64,000 nt of DNA, taken from contig JAKCOZ010000022.1 in NCBI GenBank assembly GCA_022605955.1, positions 620,001 through 684,000 on the forward strand, written 5' to 3'. The position numbers were made by a program, and so were the translations under genes. The notes under the pieces were generated by a model. It did no database searches. It saw only the letters and a program-made list of their open reading frames with translations, and had not been told where the DNA came from. Position 1 is the first letter of the stretch, and each line of letters begins with the position of its first letter. Positions 1 to 13,358 of this stretch are shown here, one piece after another. Source of the DNA: Rallus limicola (Eukaryota; Chordata; Aves; Gruiformes; Rallidae).

Positions 1-3000
1 AACAAGCTGTCTTAACTGGAGTCCCTGCACCATTTGAAGACAAGTATAGAGTTTGCAGTGGCTGTGGCAGAAATCAGGGCTCTTTGTGGGCAGACTCTCC
101 CTCCCCACCCATGCTCCATGTGCACATATGCACACAGCAATGGAAAAAGTCTCAACACTCACTGACAAATTCTTGCAATAAAACAACTGGAAAGGGCTTG
201 GAAAGGGCTTAGCAGGCACTTCAATCTGCAAGCCTGGTACCCCTCTCTGTGTTTTATGATCTCCAATGCACCCATAGCGTGCAAGCATTCCAGTGATGTA
301 TTACTAATACATCATTAGATTATTGTCACCTTGGTGATGAATTGCATGAGCACATTGCTAAAGTGCTGTCCCTCTGAAGACATATCATATAAAAACAGCT
401 TCCTTTTAATTTTTTTAAGGACTTAAGGTGCACATTCCCAGCCTCATTTCTCAGTTGCTCCACTCCCTGTCTGGTACTTTACCCTGCACTAGTGGATATG
501 TGAGACAATGAAATCGCCATAAAGCATTATTCCACAACTCAGAAATGGCTGAGCAGGTGAGAGTCTGTGAAACCACTCCCCTCCTTGCTGCCCCCAAAAT
601 AAACCAAATGAGCAACGAAAAGCAGAATTACAGCAGATTAAAGCAATTAGAGTACAAAAATCAGGGTTCCCCAAGTACAAAATACAGCTCTGATGGTGTG
701 AATTTAGCATGGATAAACTGTTCCCAACTGGCTCATCCAGAGGAACTTTAAAACGTGCTGCAGATTCCCCCTTTTTAATGCATATTTCATAGCAAGAAGG
801 GTGGTAGCTCTTAATGAGCAATGCTGGTGCTGAAGAATTTCTAAGCTGCCAGACTCTGTTCCACTTTCTCTCTCACACACCTGATACTCTGCATCATTTC
901 ATGACAAAGTAGGCATCATTATTCACACTCATGTAAAGGAAAACCAAGGCACAGAAAAGCCAGCTGATTCATTGAGCTCTTTTGACAGCTGAGAGTAGGA
1001 GTAAGGTCTCCTAAAGTCTCTTACCCACAGCTATCAAGACAATTCCTTAGATCTTAAGTACTATTTAATGCCATGTAAGATATTTATTTTGACAGTTATA
1101 CAGTTTTCCATACATCACAAGAAATGCCTCAAGACCTTTTGGCTATGATGTCACTTCTTTAAAGTGGCACCCTCTTCGCACTTCTCAGCTGGTATGAACA
1201 GTGACTTCCTTGGATTCTGTTCTCATTTGGTTTGATTTGTGTGGTTTTGTGGTGGATACTTTGGTTTTAATATACTTTCCTGTGTCCCTCACAAGCAGAA
1301 CTCGCACTCTTCAGAGTAATTAGGGTAGCTCTGCCTTTCCACCATCACCCCCATTTATGTCACAGTCTTCACCTTTCCCTTGAAGCCCCAAATGCTATTT
1401 TTCCAAGTTAATACAAATGCAGTATGCATAGAAAAGCGGGTGTTCCCCAAAATACTTCATTCCTTGAGCAACATCACATACTGCCTCACACAAAGATGGA
1501 AATACTAGTGAAATTATTTTGCTGTTCAGAAAAATACAGCAATTGCTACTTTATCTCTTTGAGTTGACATGGGTCCCTTTCAAGGCAGCATCTCTCCTGA
1601 TGCTGACAGAGATAAGAGAGATTACAGTTTCAAAAATTGCACTCTCCTCCTTAAACACAAATTGTCCATCTGTCTTCCAAACAGATTAAGAAGCTACTTC
1701 AGCTAGCAAAAATAAAGCATCCAACTAACAGCACCAAGTCCTAAAGGAATAAACAACAGAATAGGAGAATAAGACAAAGTCTAAAGCCAGCAGCAGGATG
1801 AGGAATTAATGGCCAAATTTGCCTCAACCTCCAAAAACTATGAGTTCTGTCTCTGGATTTTTTGCCTTAAAGGAAGGGATAGTAAGATGGGGTTTATACT
1901 CAATACCAATGTTCAGTGAGATCTGTTACAGTAACCCATTTGGGATGCTCAGACACAAGATGAAACAAATCCTGAATATAAAAACCATCAGTCCCTAATG
2001 TCTGAGGAAGAAGGCATCAAAAGACTTGCCTGAAGATGTCTGTTTATCACCTGAACACCCCAGAAAATATGATGGTCAAACACAGGTCAGTTCAAATCCA
2101 TGTGAGCACAGTGCATTACCATCATTTGGTACCACCTGCATTAAGGGTTTAGATCAGCAGTTGGGTGACTTACCTTCTATTTACAGTCTCACTTACATGC
2201 ACTTCCATGGTATTTTGACTCTTGATTAATACAGAGGGATGCCTCATTTCAGGAAATAATAAAATCACTCTCAAACTAAACAAAAGAAGCAACACTGAGA
2301 GCCTAGTAGGAAACAGAGGGGGTGGAAAGAAAAAAAAAAAAACTTGAAAGGAGAGTATCTTCAAACCTGCTAAAAGCAGCATTAAAAGACAAAGAGCTAC
2401 TGCAAAGAGAAGCAGCAAAGCTCTTGGAAATGCTATATTTATTCTGGGCAGAATACAAACTATTTTCTTCTTTGCCAAGTCTCCTGCTTACATCAGAGAT
2501 TGAATTTTCCAAATATAGTCTAGTAATTATTGATGGCTTTTTTTTTAAGCTTAAGATAAAAGACTGACAGGGACCGCCTGAGAGCTCATCCAAAAAAAGC
2601 ATAGAATCTCCCTTTTACCAGAATGTCTATCTCCAGCATAGACCTCTTGGGTACTATGATAAAAAAATCACTGGGTGCCCACATGAAGCAGCACATGGTA
2701 TAAAACGGTCCTAGAAAGATCTTGATGTATTACACACATCCTTTTCAGGCATTAAGTAGATCATAACTATATTCTGTGAAGGATTTAAGGATAGATGAAG
2801 AAAGGTAAGGAGCAACCAGCAGGAGTTTCCAACTCAAACAGCAGGTTCCATTCCCCATCAATAAGATACACCAGCTCCCAAGTCAGTACATTTTTCTGAA
2901 TGTTCATCCTCTAAACAGGCCTTTGCAACACAAATGGGTTATGAGAAAAATTGAGCTATTTTGAGACATTTAGTTTAGCCCTAGTTTTCAAATCAAATTT

Positions 3001-5946
3001 GGGCATTGACTTTAAAAGCTCGTTAAAACAGCGTTCAATTTTCTCAAAATCATGAGAGCTAAAAGTGTGTTTTATTGGACCACAGTCTGGCCTTTAATTC
3101 TGGAGAGCAAACAGGAAAAAGGCAACAGGATTGAAATACACAGCACTTGGGTCAGCACTACATCACATTGTGTGTTTGAGTGCATCTATGTGCCAGGGAA
3201 GATGGGAGAGAAGGGAAATGATGATAGGAAAATGATGGTTGTTTTCAGGTTTCAGCCTGCAGTACTGCCAAGTGCCTTACTAACCAGAATCTTCAAGCAA
3301 TATACTTAAAGAAATGCTGAATTCATCATCACCTGTGGGTTGACTTGCTGCATTCAAGAATCCAATAGCAGGTGAACAAGGTACATGTGCTCTGCAAATA
3401 TCAACAAACTGCATTTACAAACACAGGATGCTGTGGGGTATTTTGTTAAGACAAATCCCATTAGAAAACAGTAAAATAATCCTGGCTTCTACATGCTGGC
3501 CTGTTTTAGTTGCAACACTAGCTCTTGTATATGAGGTTATATTGATAATTTAAAACGTGCTTACTCAGGCTAAGTGAATTACAGTTTTAGATACATCTAT
3601 TATACTTGAATAAATCCAATGTTTAATAATTAGTGTTTATTTAGCACACAGTACAGTTACTGTCTAATTAAATATAGATTTCCAAATCTCATTTTAAAGC
3701 AACGCTGACACTGAAAGGACTGCCAAACCTTTTGTCCAGTGTTGATTTTTGTATCAATCTCTCTCAATTTTCACAACACTCAGTAAAATTGCTTTTTCTC
3801 CTACATCTTAATGTCACACCCAAGTCCTGGGGTTTTTCTCTGTTCTCGCTTCCATCCCACAGTTAAACTAACGTAGCTTCATGTCTGATCTTCCCAGGTC
3901 CTAGACTTCAAGGTTTTATACAGTTCCACATCAGCTTCATTGTACCATGAGCACCAGAGGAGCCAGGACAAAGCCAACAGGGCAAAAATTAAAACTGGCA
4001 TCAATTATCATAAGCACATTCTGTGGCCACAATCCCACAGGAACAGATGCCAGTTCTGCACTCTACTGAATCCCTCACCAGCACAAATCTAGTCTGAATC
4101 AGACCAGGACAATAAGAATTCATGCAAAAGGATAAATAGTCTCTCAGTAAAATCCTGGTGTTACATACATGAGACTTGATCTGCCACAAGGTCAACTGAT
4201 ACAGGCTTAAGCCACTCTGAGGTTTTGGCTGGTTGGCCGTTGATATGAAAGCAAATATGAACAGTTAGAGTGGCTAACACTGGACCATCATTCTCCCCCA
4301 GAAGGCCACCAATTTTTTGCCCACTTAATATAAGCCAAAACCAGGTTTATTATATTGGCTGAGAGTATCTGTTTGGTTCCTTCCACTTCCTTCCTCAGCA
4401 ATTCATCATTGCTGAGCTTGGAAGTAAGCTTTGCACTTGCACAGCACCATAGAACCACACTGCTACCATTATTAATCCTCGAGAAAGGGACAACATATTT
4501 GTCCCCACTTAGCAGCTAGATGAGCTTACACAGCAGGTCAGCACCACACACACAGCAGTCCTCCTCTGTGGTGTGTGTCCCTGCTGCTGAACTGTTGACT
4601 TCAACGTATCGTGAATTTACATCAGCATGATTCTAGCTAGTCTTGATCACAGCCTTCTAGTAGTTTTTTTAAGCAATTAAAACTAATTACATGCAGATAG
4701 CTAAGTAGACCTCGTGTCTGAGCAGTGTAAGCCCCTGACATCCAACCTTTCATCTATTTTTCTCCCTCCACTCTCAAGAGGGCTTGCCTGAGTTTTGTCT
4801 CCTAGTAAGATACTATTCATATTGACATACTCTACACAGGTTTTTCCTTTCAGGAGTGCTACAACTACCTACATATTCTATAATGTCCCTTTTTGTTTGG
4901 TACTGCTCCCTTCTCCTCTGCTCTCTGGAGAGTTAACACATGTATAAACCACCCAAAGCAAAGTTTCATCTGTCCTATTTCCAAGTCAAAAGGCAGAGTT
5001 GTCCTGCGTGTGACCACAGCTGAGACTAGCCAGCTCAGCTCTCTTACACATCAATGTTTTTAGGTCCCCTCTGCACATCAGCTCTCTGCAGCAAAGGGAC
5101 ACAGAGCTTAGACTAACGCTGGAGCAATGATCCCACCAAATCCTTTCACTGGACTGACACATCCTGGGAAACTCTTCTCACTGGATCATAGTAGGTTTTT
5201 TTGCCAGTGTTTTCAGAGTTGCAGGTAACACTGACTTCCTGATGCCCATGATGAAAGAAACTTTGAAGTCTTTGATTCATATTTCTATAAATCTCTAATG
5301 ATGAGCATCTGGATGACACTCATCTTTGGGCAGCTTTGTCAGCTGGGAGTTGTACAAGCCTCAGCGGAGATAATACAAACCTGGGGTACTACAAAAGAGA
5401 ACATTTCCCTGTTTAATTACCTCTTGTTCTGAACAAAGGTTTTTTTTCTTTGTCCAGGTTTCTTAACCAGTAAAGGCTCCTTTGTTCATGATCTGGAGGC
5501 TACACCATTCAAAATGCAACCCTAGGCCCTTAATAACAAGGGACTTCAGTAAAATCACTCATCTCAGCAAACATGGCAGGACTAAGCCCTGATTATGTTT
5601 CTTGCTTTTCTCAGAACACTGCTAGTCTCCCTCTCAAACTGCCTCTACCTTACCCAGTGGTATAACAGAGAGCTTGTCAAAGACGAAAGAGAAATCAGGC
5701 TTATATTAAGTATGAATAACTAGACTTGTCACTTTTCAGCAAGTGCTGTTATTCAGAATAAAAATGCCTGTGCTGAAGGAGAATTAGGCAACGTGAAGTA
5801 AGGTAAGGCAGCACCTTTGCTGAGTGCTGCACCACCCTGACACAAGCTCCTCAGGAGCTACCATAATTGAGTCCCCACGTACACACACCTCAGTTCCACA
5901 GTGAAAAACACACAGATGCTGAAGGTAAGATATTTTAATAACGAAC
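1..5946. other. Noncoding, mostly unique DNA
   Basis: No transposon, RNA gene or supported exon is seen. A strong minus-strand donor-like site (AGAAG|GTAAGTCAC) lies at about 2,173, with a weak acceptor context about 70 bases before it. ORFs here are background. If the minus-strand gene extends this far, this is intron. Confidence 0.5.
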
Positions 5947-6364
5947 CATGGTGGTTCAGCTCAAACCAATAGCTGAGGACCACATGCCACTCTCACTCTC
6001 CTGGAGAGAGACAGACAGAGCTCCCATGGGTTGGGATAAGGCCAGTTTACTGACAAAAGCACCATGAAAGGAAAACAACAGCTTGCAGCAAATTTCACTT
6101 ACACCCGATGATAACATAGAATCCCTTATTGAGCCAATGATAACACAGAATATTGCACCAAGGACCTACCTGACACCCCAGCCACGACCAGCCTGCTCTG
6201 GAGGAACCTAGGAGAGCACCCCTCCCTGACCAGCCCCTTTTATGGGGCAGTGATGTCAGGTGGTGTGAAAGCAGCCTGGGCTAACTCAGCTCACCTGGGC
6301 TAACTCAGCTCACCTGGGCTGGTTGCTTGTGAAGGTTGACTATGGCCTGGCCAGAGCCAGGACA
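5947..6364 (-). mobile_element. Solo LTR of an avian endogenous retrovirus (copy 1)
   Basis: Read on the minus strand, this begins TGTCCTGGCTCTGGCCAGG and ends near GCTGAACCACCA. It matches the element at 53.0 kb along its whole length in the opposite orientation. Shared landmarks are the AGCCCAGGTGAGCTGAGT block, a CCCATAAAAG TATA-like box, and a CCCAACCCATG/GAGCTCTGTCTGTCT block near the 3' end. The flanks give an approximate 5-bp target duplication (CGAAC/GGAAC on the plus strand, 4 of 5 identical). No gag, pol or env sequence adjoins it, so it is a solo LTR left by recombination. It carries a private tandem duplication at 6,281-6,318. Confidence 0.8.
6281..6318. repeat. 19-bp tandem duplication inside solo LTR copy 1
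   Basis: Two perfect adjacent copies of a 19-mer (CTAACTCAGCTCACCTGGG) lie in the U3-like part of the LTR. The LTR copy at 53.0 kb has the equivalent block only once, so the duplication arose in this copy or in its subfamily. Confidence 0.85.
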
Positions 6365-9300
6365 GGAACAAAACTAGGCTCTTGGTTATTCTTATTACAC
6401 ATACAGAGCTGACTGATTAGAAGCCTAGAGCTGATGTATTAACAAACATTACCTGGGCTAATTGGAGCCCTACTAGCAAACAGGAGACAGGACAAAGCTG
6501 AACCTAAAGGGCAGTCCCTAAAGGAAGCCCCATGCAACTCGTCTCTGCAACACAACACACGGCTACTGCAGTGCTGGTAGCAGCTCAGAGACTGAACTAA
6601 ACCTTGCCAGAGTTTTTTGGCATGCCACAAAGCCATTCAGTGATACTACTGCATTTACAAGTGAGGTGATAGCACCAACACCTAGTCATCAGGGACTGAA
6701 CACCTCTGATACTCCCCAATACTCCTCTCTAGCACCAAAGTGCTAGGTCATCTTCAGAAGAATTAAGCTGTGTATTTCTGCATCAACTGCTTTGACCAGT
6801 TCAAGTACCTGGAGGACACTCCTGAATAACCACTCCTTTATTCTGTCAACTTATTCCAAATACTTCTCTCAACAAGGTATGGAAAGCTGATTTTGAAAAA
6901 GACAGGTTTAGACATCTTCATTCAGGGAGGTCAGTGTGTAGATTAGGGCTGTTCTCTTTAATCTCTGTGAATTACTCTTAATGGTGCTAACAGTTAAGCA
7001 CATATTTGCAGATGCCCTTTGAGAATAGGTGTTTCTGTATACATCTAAATGCTAAAATGAAAACTGTCTGAAGAGACTGACAAGGAGAAGCCTTGCCTTA
7101 TAGTATAAAATGAGATGTTTAAGTGATGTTTAGTGTCTTCGTGTGTCAAAAAGCACGTGGCAGCTCTGCATATCAAATAAAGCATGTTGATAACAAGAAA
7201 GAATTTGTTGAGTATGTTGAGTCAAACAGATTTGTAACAGACATTTGCTTTGTACTTTTCAGCCATTAAGAGCATGTTTTTCCCCATTTTTAACTCTGAT
7301 GCAGCTAAATGCATTGGCTTATTGTTTGGGGCATGTTTCTTGTAGGTAATTTCATCTAATGGAGATGGAAAGTGAGAGTTTACCTTCTGGCCTGAAAACA
7401 GCAGCTTCTAAAGGTGTATTTTGTATGATTTCTGTGAACAGCTACCTATCACTGATTACTTCCTCCTAAATGCAAAAAGGCCCAATTTACCCTGACATTT
7501 GTTCTGCAAAAGAAATGAGACATTTCCTTGGAAAAGCTGTATTTGGAAATGAGTGGAGTCACTAACATGGGCTGATGCCATGTGCCAACACTGGTTAACC
7601 TGCTGAGCACAAAACTGAGGTTTAAAAAGCAAGAGGCATGGCAGACCTCGACTGGAATGCGCATTTGGGGAAAAAAATGAGTGTCGTTGCTCTGTGTGAC
7701 TATAAAGGGCATGAGAATACTTCAGCCAGTGGATGTTCATCTGTAAGAGCTTAACCACTGCAGGTATCAATGAACACACAGCCCACATCCAGCTCCCATC
7801 TCAGAAATGTATTCATGCCCATTGGGGCAGCCAGCTCAACTCCAGACACCGGGAGGTGTGTGCTTGGAGGAAGAAACCATGTCAGAAGTGGAGCAGGAAA
7901 GCTAAGGGATGGGGTGGTGGAAGCACACAAGCAGCACGTGTTCATGTGAGAAACGTGAAATCAGATGCCCAGAGACAGAGCTCTGGAGGAGGGGGCAGTC
8001 ACAAGGCCAAGAAGCTGTTGAAAACCCATTGCTTCATCCACTGCTCCAGAGGTTTTTAGTGCCGTATGAGGCTGTGGAAGGAATCCATTCCCCACTGCAC
8101 ACTGAGGCTAGTCCACAGCACAGAAAATGCTCTTCACGCTGCAAATACCCTTCTCCCATGTGAAGCGCAGGGGATGTGTCTGCCCCCTGTGCTTGCCCCA
8201 GCAAAGAGCTTTCTAACCCCTCTCACTTATTTATCCACCAGCAGAAGACCATCCACTATTTGCCAGATACAAACAGCAGTCAGAGAAGTCAGGCAAAGAG
8301 ATTTGGTGCTTTCCTTGTCCTCCCTTGCTACTGGCCAGGATGCAATTTCACATTATTGCTTTGGAAAATATAGCTTGAGTGTGCAGACATTTCTTCCTAT
8401 ACAAATACTTAAACTGTAGTGGCTGAGGCTTTCAAATGAAAGATAATGAACAAAAGAAGAGCAGCTATTAGAAACTCAAATCTCAGAGCAGTCAAGGCTG
8501 ACAACCCAAAAGCTGTTAGTATATCTAAAAGATGGAATGATTTTTTTAAAGTATAAATAAAAACATAAATAAAATGAGTGGGACAATCCAGTGAGATTTC
8601 TTTGACTTTCAGAGAGAAAGAACAAAAAGAGCATGTTTAAAAAATTAATCTTCTAGTTTTCCTCTAAGGTTTGCTGCACCAGCACACATGAAAAACTATA
8701 TGGAAACAGAAAATAAACTGGATTTGATAATCATGATGTAAGTTAGAGGCAATTCCATCCTAAATACAGTGAACTCTGAAACACTTTAGGATTCAAGTTC
8801 AGATGTCAAATACAAAGTTGTGTGCAGTTAAATGCTGCAGGCTCAGTGGAAATTTAATGTGAATTGAAAAGTGATAGGAATCAAGGGAGTTCTGGAAATC
8901 TGACATACAATTAATGTGTAAGGAACCAGATGATACACGTGTAGTGGAATGGGAAGAAACAACAGTTTTATCAGTATCAGCACAGATCTCTGGGTCTACC
9001 TAGGCTGCAGCAGGGCCAGCCCTATGAAGGAAAGCAGAAGGAAGGTACTCTGTCCTTTAGCATGTAACTCTCCTTGTAAACCCCTGTTAGCAGCAGAAGA
9101 TATATGAGGAATTCCGCATTTGCTTTCTTCTAGCCCACAGCATTCACAACATGTCTCTTACGTAGGAACCACTAGAGTAACTGAGTTACATTTGGAAATC
9201 ACCACATCTCCTCCATCATCTCCTTTAAGAAGCTATATGATCCCTATTTTATTTAGAAATAAAGAACAGGGGAAACTGTCCTTTCCTTATTTTCCATTTT

Positions 9301-9390
9301 CAAGTGTCTCTTTGCATTTACTGATTCCAGAGGAGCCAGAATCAGAGAGCAGAAAAAACACAGGAACAGCTTTTCCTGTGTTATTTCCAG

Positions 9391-9481
9391 CTGATTCGGA
9401 AGCAAGAACTGCAATTCAAAACACAAGTGTCCAAGTGTCTGTTGTTAGGAGGTTTTCACTTCACAGATTTAGACATCTCAG
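9391..9481 (+). other. Splice-framed candidate exon (91 bp), plus strand
   Basis: The acceptor has a long pyrimidine tract (TTTTCCTGTGTTATTTCCAG), and the donor is TCAG|GTGAAA. Two frames are open. The frame starting at the first base reads LIRKQELQFKTQVSK and continues open, ending with one extra base. The strand is opposite to the CpG-island gene, so it would be an antisense or nested transcript. No family is recognised. Confidence 0.2.
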
Positions 9482-10360
9482 GTGAAACTGCAAACTGAGC
9501 TAACCAACCACTAACAGTAGGACAACTCATGTCTTTTTGCTGTCTAGTGTTACCCTGATGCTTACACGCTACTGCCTGTCTGAACGCGTTACCAGGGAAG
9601 GCTTCACTAACAAGAGACTAACAGCTGTACCAGCGTACACGTTGCAGTGTGTCTTCCCAGTGCCTTCTTGTATGTTTTGAACCTAAGGCTCAGAAAGTGA
9701 CCTCTGGATACAAAAATATCAGTAGCTGTACGTGACCTAGTAACCGAGTCATTAGACATAGTGCTCCAAATGCACAAACAGTAGAGTAAGTATCAAGTAT
9801 TAGATTGCATCCTCTACTTTATTCCCAACTTCAACATACAATCCTCATTTAGAAAACACAACAGCACATTGGCAGCAGCAGGATTTAAGTGTGTTTTCTA
9901 AGTATCTTGAGGCACAAATCATTAAAGCTTGAATATTGCTAGTAATATATATGCTCTATTTATACTTTCAGGTGTAAGTATTTAAGCACTGACCACAGAG
10001 AGCAGGAACACCTTTGTTTTGACCAACAAAAGCCAGCACAGAAACCTGCTAATGCAAGGATTTTTACAGCACTCTCAAAACAGATGTAGGCTTTGGTAAG
10101 GTATTTCCTTCTGCAAACAATCTGATCGATGACACTTTGTTTGGACAAGTACCCGAAGGTACTCTGGAAGGCACGGTGCTCCCACTACAGGGACCTGCAT
10201 TCACCGATTCCTGCTAGTACCATTCTGAAGGGGCAAGGACAAATAACCTTTAAATTAAAACACTCAACATTAGGAAGCTCTTAGTCAGTAAATCTCAGCC
10301 TGCTTAAACAACTTGTTCCCTTTTGCTCTGGAAGAGTCCAAGAGTTCAAATGATCAATGG

Positions 10361-10398
10361 CTGTATCATTATGATCAAATGGCATCATAATGATACAG
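10361..10398. repeat. Perfect 14-bp inverted repeat with 10-base loop
   Basis: CTGTATCATTATGA (10,361-10,374) is the exact reverse complement of TCATAATGATACAG (10,385-10,398), with TCAAATGGCA between. It could form a hairpin in either transcript. The stem is too short for a typical microRNA precursor and pairing does not extend further. Confidence 0.9.
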
Positions 10399-12050
10399 AA
10401 ACGCAGCCCACCTATTATTGACAGCAGGGCTGGAACCTCTTTTACCAGCTTTAATGTCTTTGCATCACTGTGCTGTCTGTCTAGCATGCAATAATCAATG
10501 TAAAGAGTATTAAAAGTATAGCTACAGTAAATTCCTGGACATATTCTGCCTGTGCACTGAACAGAGACCCCAGTAGCTGGCAACATAGCCATGGTTTGCC
10601 TAAGAAGCCTCAGGGTGCTATACAATATAGCAAATGCCAATTTGAATCTAAATTTACAGAAACTGATAACAGCTACAGACTGTAGTATGACCTTTTTTTT
10701 TTTTAATGATTTTATCAGCTGTCTACAGCTCTCAGGAAACAACACTTTGGGAAATCATCAGGGGTTAAATCAGCTGAAGTGAGGTAGAAGTGATTTTCTG
10801 ACAAAAGAGACATGTTAATTTCCCTCACATAAGCTAACAGTACCTCTTACTACTCATGAGCTATGAAAGTAGTGTACCCCTCCAAGATGGTGTCCTTCTC
10901 ACATCAAGCTTGTCTTCACATGAAAGGTTTGCATCTGCAAATGTACTGATGTTAGCTTTGACATTCACACACAAAGTTGAACTGTATGTCTTCACTGTAA
11001 AGGAAGGACCTGAATCTTTAAATATTAGATATCCACCTCTCAAAGTTACACAGCAGTACAGTCAAAAGTTCGGTAATGGAATACATATTACATCTCTGCT
11101 GTACTAAATGAGGTATTTTTACTTGTTACATTGCATGGCCATGATTGCAAGTTCTCTGCAATCTATTATTGTCATCATCTGGTTTCTCTGGGGCATGTTC
11201 CTGGAATCATCTTGATTTTTGGCTCTTGCAGGTCACCTTAAGAAGTTTTCAGTTGTCTACTCAATAACTAAGCATTGCTAGGGCAGACTTTTTCATAGTA
11301 TTTTCTTGGCATTTCTTATGTTGCAAATCAAGGAGAACTTGTAAGAACCTAATAATAGCATCACGACACAAACTGAAATCAGAACATGTTAAAGAAGATC
11401 TGCTGCATCTGTTGGCAATGTGTTTTGCAATGCCATAAGTTTTTATCCCTGAAGAGATCAGCAAACAGGTTCTGAAGACACAAGATAGGATCCTTTTACT
11501 TCCCTAACATTCAGAGTCAAGAAGTTGAATTTTGGTTTCTTCCTTCTTTTCACAGACTCTCATATCTCAAACATATAAAAAAAGGCAAATGCCCAGATTG
11601 TGATTCAAATGCAACATCCATTTTTCAGAAGTTTACCTATGTTAAGACTGTCCCCAAAGCTAAATAGTTAGGAGGACTCATCTTTAGATATCAAGATGGA
11701 AGAAAACCTGCAAGCAGCATCGACAGAAAACCTTTATAAAGCTAATATCCACAGGCACCACCCCCTTCAAATACCACTCACATCAGCCACTCCTCCTAAT
11801 ATTTTCTTTGACTTCTCATTTTCCAGTGTTTTTGTTCTCATCACAGACGGTGTGAAGACAGGTGGGCCTCGCCTTTCTGCTTTACTCAGTATTCATCTTT
11901 AGCATCCTTAAGTGCAAGAACTTTTAGCAGCTCTGCTAAGGTACAGGTACTTGTTAGATCAATTCTGTAAGCCTGCAGAGCACTGGGCAAAACACTCAGC
12001 ATTTCTTTTTCAGATTCTCTCCCATTATATTCTCCATGATTCTTCTCATG

Positions 12051-12090
12051 GATGGCTCTTCTTTTCAGGAGATGGTTCTTCTTTTCAGGA
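12051..12090. repeat. 20-bp tandem duplication
   Basis: Two adjacent 20-mers, GATGGCTCTTCTTTTCAGGA and the same with one C-to-T change. Each copy carries a pyrimidine-rich TTCTTTTCAG, which resembles a splice acceptor. Confidence 0.9.
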
Positions 12091-12801
12091 AGACAGCTTG
12101 CACTCTAATAAATGCAATGCTATAGACTCGACAAAACAGACTAGTCCATGCAAAAGGAGTAAAGATATGTCACTCAGAACACTATAAAGGACTCTGAAAA
12201 GGTTTCACTGGTTTGATCAAAACAGGCAATCTAGCACACAGAAGAAAAGATAAAACAAACCATTCTTGTTCTCTCCCCCTTCACCACAAAGCATGAGGTC
12301 CCGCCTCATAGCTAAGCGAAGGAATAGGCAGCAGGGATTCATGGTTACTGAAGTTGTACAGATTCTCCCTAGTTTCTGTTTAGCTCTCTGAATAACTGCA
12401 CTCCCACAACCCAGGTCCTTCATGTCAGGCGTGTGCTCCATGTCACCAGTAACGTTTTCAGAAGGGATCAAGTTGTGGAAGTGCCTCCTCAATCAGAGGA
12501 GAATCAGGGTCTGATTCAATTTTCATTCAACACCCTACTGCCAGTGAGAAAGGTTTTAGGCTTTGACAGGAGTATTCATCCTGAATGCATCTGAGAGGGT
12601 TTGCAACATAGAGCTCTGTCATCAGCTGCATGTTTTCTCTGGTTCCTTGATTTTGTTTCCCTGTCTAAATCCCATCCACTGGAAGAAAACAAAATCTTGA
12701 CTGTTCATGACTTTTATTTTTGTTTAGTCATTCAGTTACTCTGTAGACAAATTATAAATTATCCTGATGATTTAGGCAGAAAAACTCTACAGAACTTTTA
12801 C

Positions 12802-12872
12802 CTGTGTGTAGCACAGAGAGTATCTTTGATCAAGGTTTACAAGCAAAGAAGCAATGGGATGGATGCCAGCTC
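12802..12872 (-). other. Splice-framed candidate exon (71 bp), minus strand
   Basis: The acceptor TTGATTTTTCTTTAAG and donor ACACAG|GTAAAA flank 71 bases with one open frame (GIHPIASLLVNLDQRYSLCY), which needs one base from the previous exon. The strand agrees with the CpG-island gene. The first exon ends in phase 0, so this cannot follow it directly without a frame shift. It could only be a later coding exon, a noncoding exon or a decoy. Confidence 0.2.
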
Positions 12873-13358
12873 CTTAAAGAAAAATCAATGTATTCTGGGA
12901 GAGAGCATCTGGAGGATTAGCCTTTTGATTTAACAAAGCATCCCTCACTCAGGGACTTAGGTCTGTTTGAAGCTTGCAGATCTTATATCACACTTCAAAG
13001 TTAAGACTGAGCTTAACTGTTTCCCTACACAGAAGTCCTAGAAAAGCATTTTTGCATTTGTAACCCAGGAAAATAATGTCATAAGAGCCAACCCCCTTCA
13101 GATCTTCTGTTTTATGTCCAGATCCAACTGAATTATTTACTCTTTCCATACAAGACAGAATGCTTCCACAGTAAAAAAGCTCACAGAATTAAAATATTTA
13201 CCTGCACCAACAGTATTAAAGTACTTTGTTAACTGAAAGCCATTTGCCAATATTGAAATGGCCAGTGCTTGTTTTCCAGTGGTTTGACTGGAACCTTGCA
13301 TGTAATCCTAGTTTTCTAAGGCATCTGCAGAAGCGTTCACTGTCCCTTTTCTTTCCAG

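Noticed and set aside
5652..5670. 19-nt minus-strand microexon between TTTCTCTTTCGTCTTTGACAAG and CTGG|GTAAGG
   Set aside because: The donor has a poor exon side and the length is not a multiple of three. Likely chance.
10281..10745. 154-codon minus ORF
   Set aside because: No recognisable domain, poly-Lys from a T-run, and part of it is encoded by the perfect hairpin. Treated as background.
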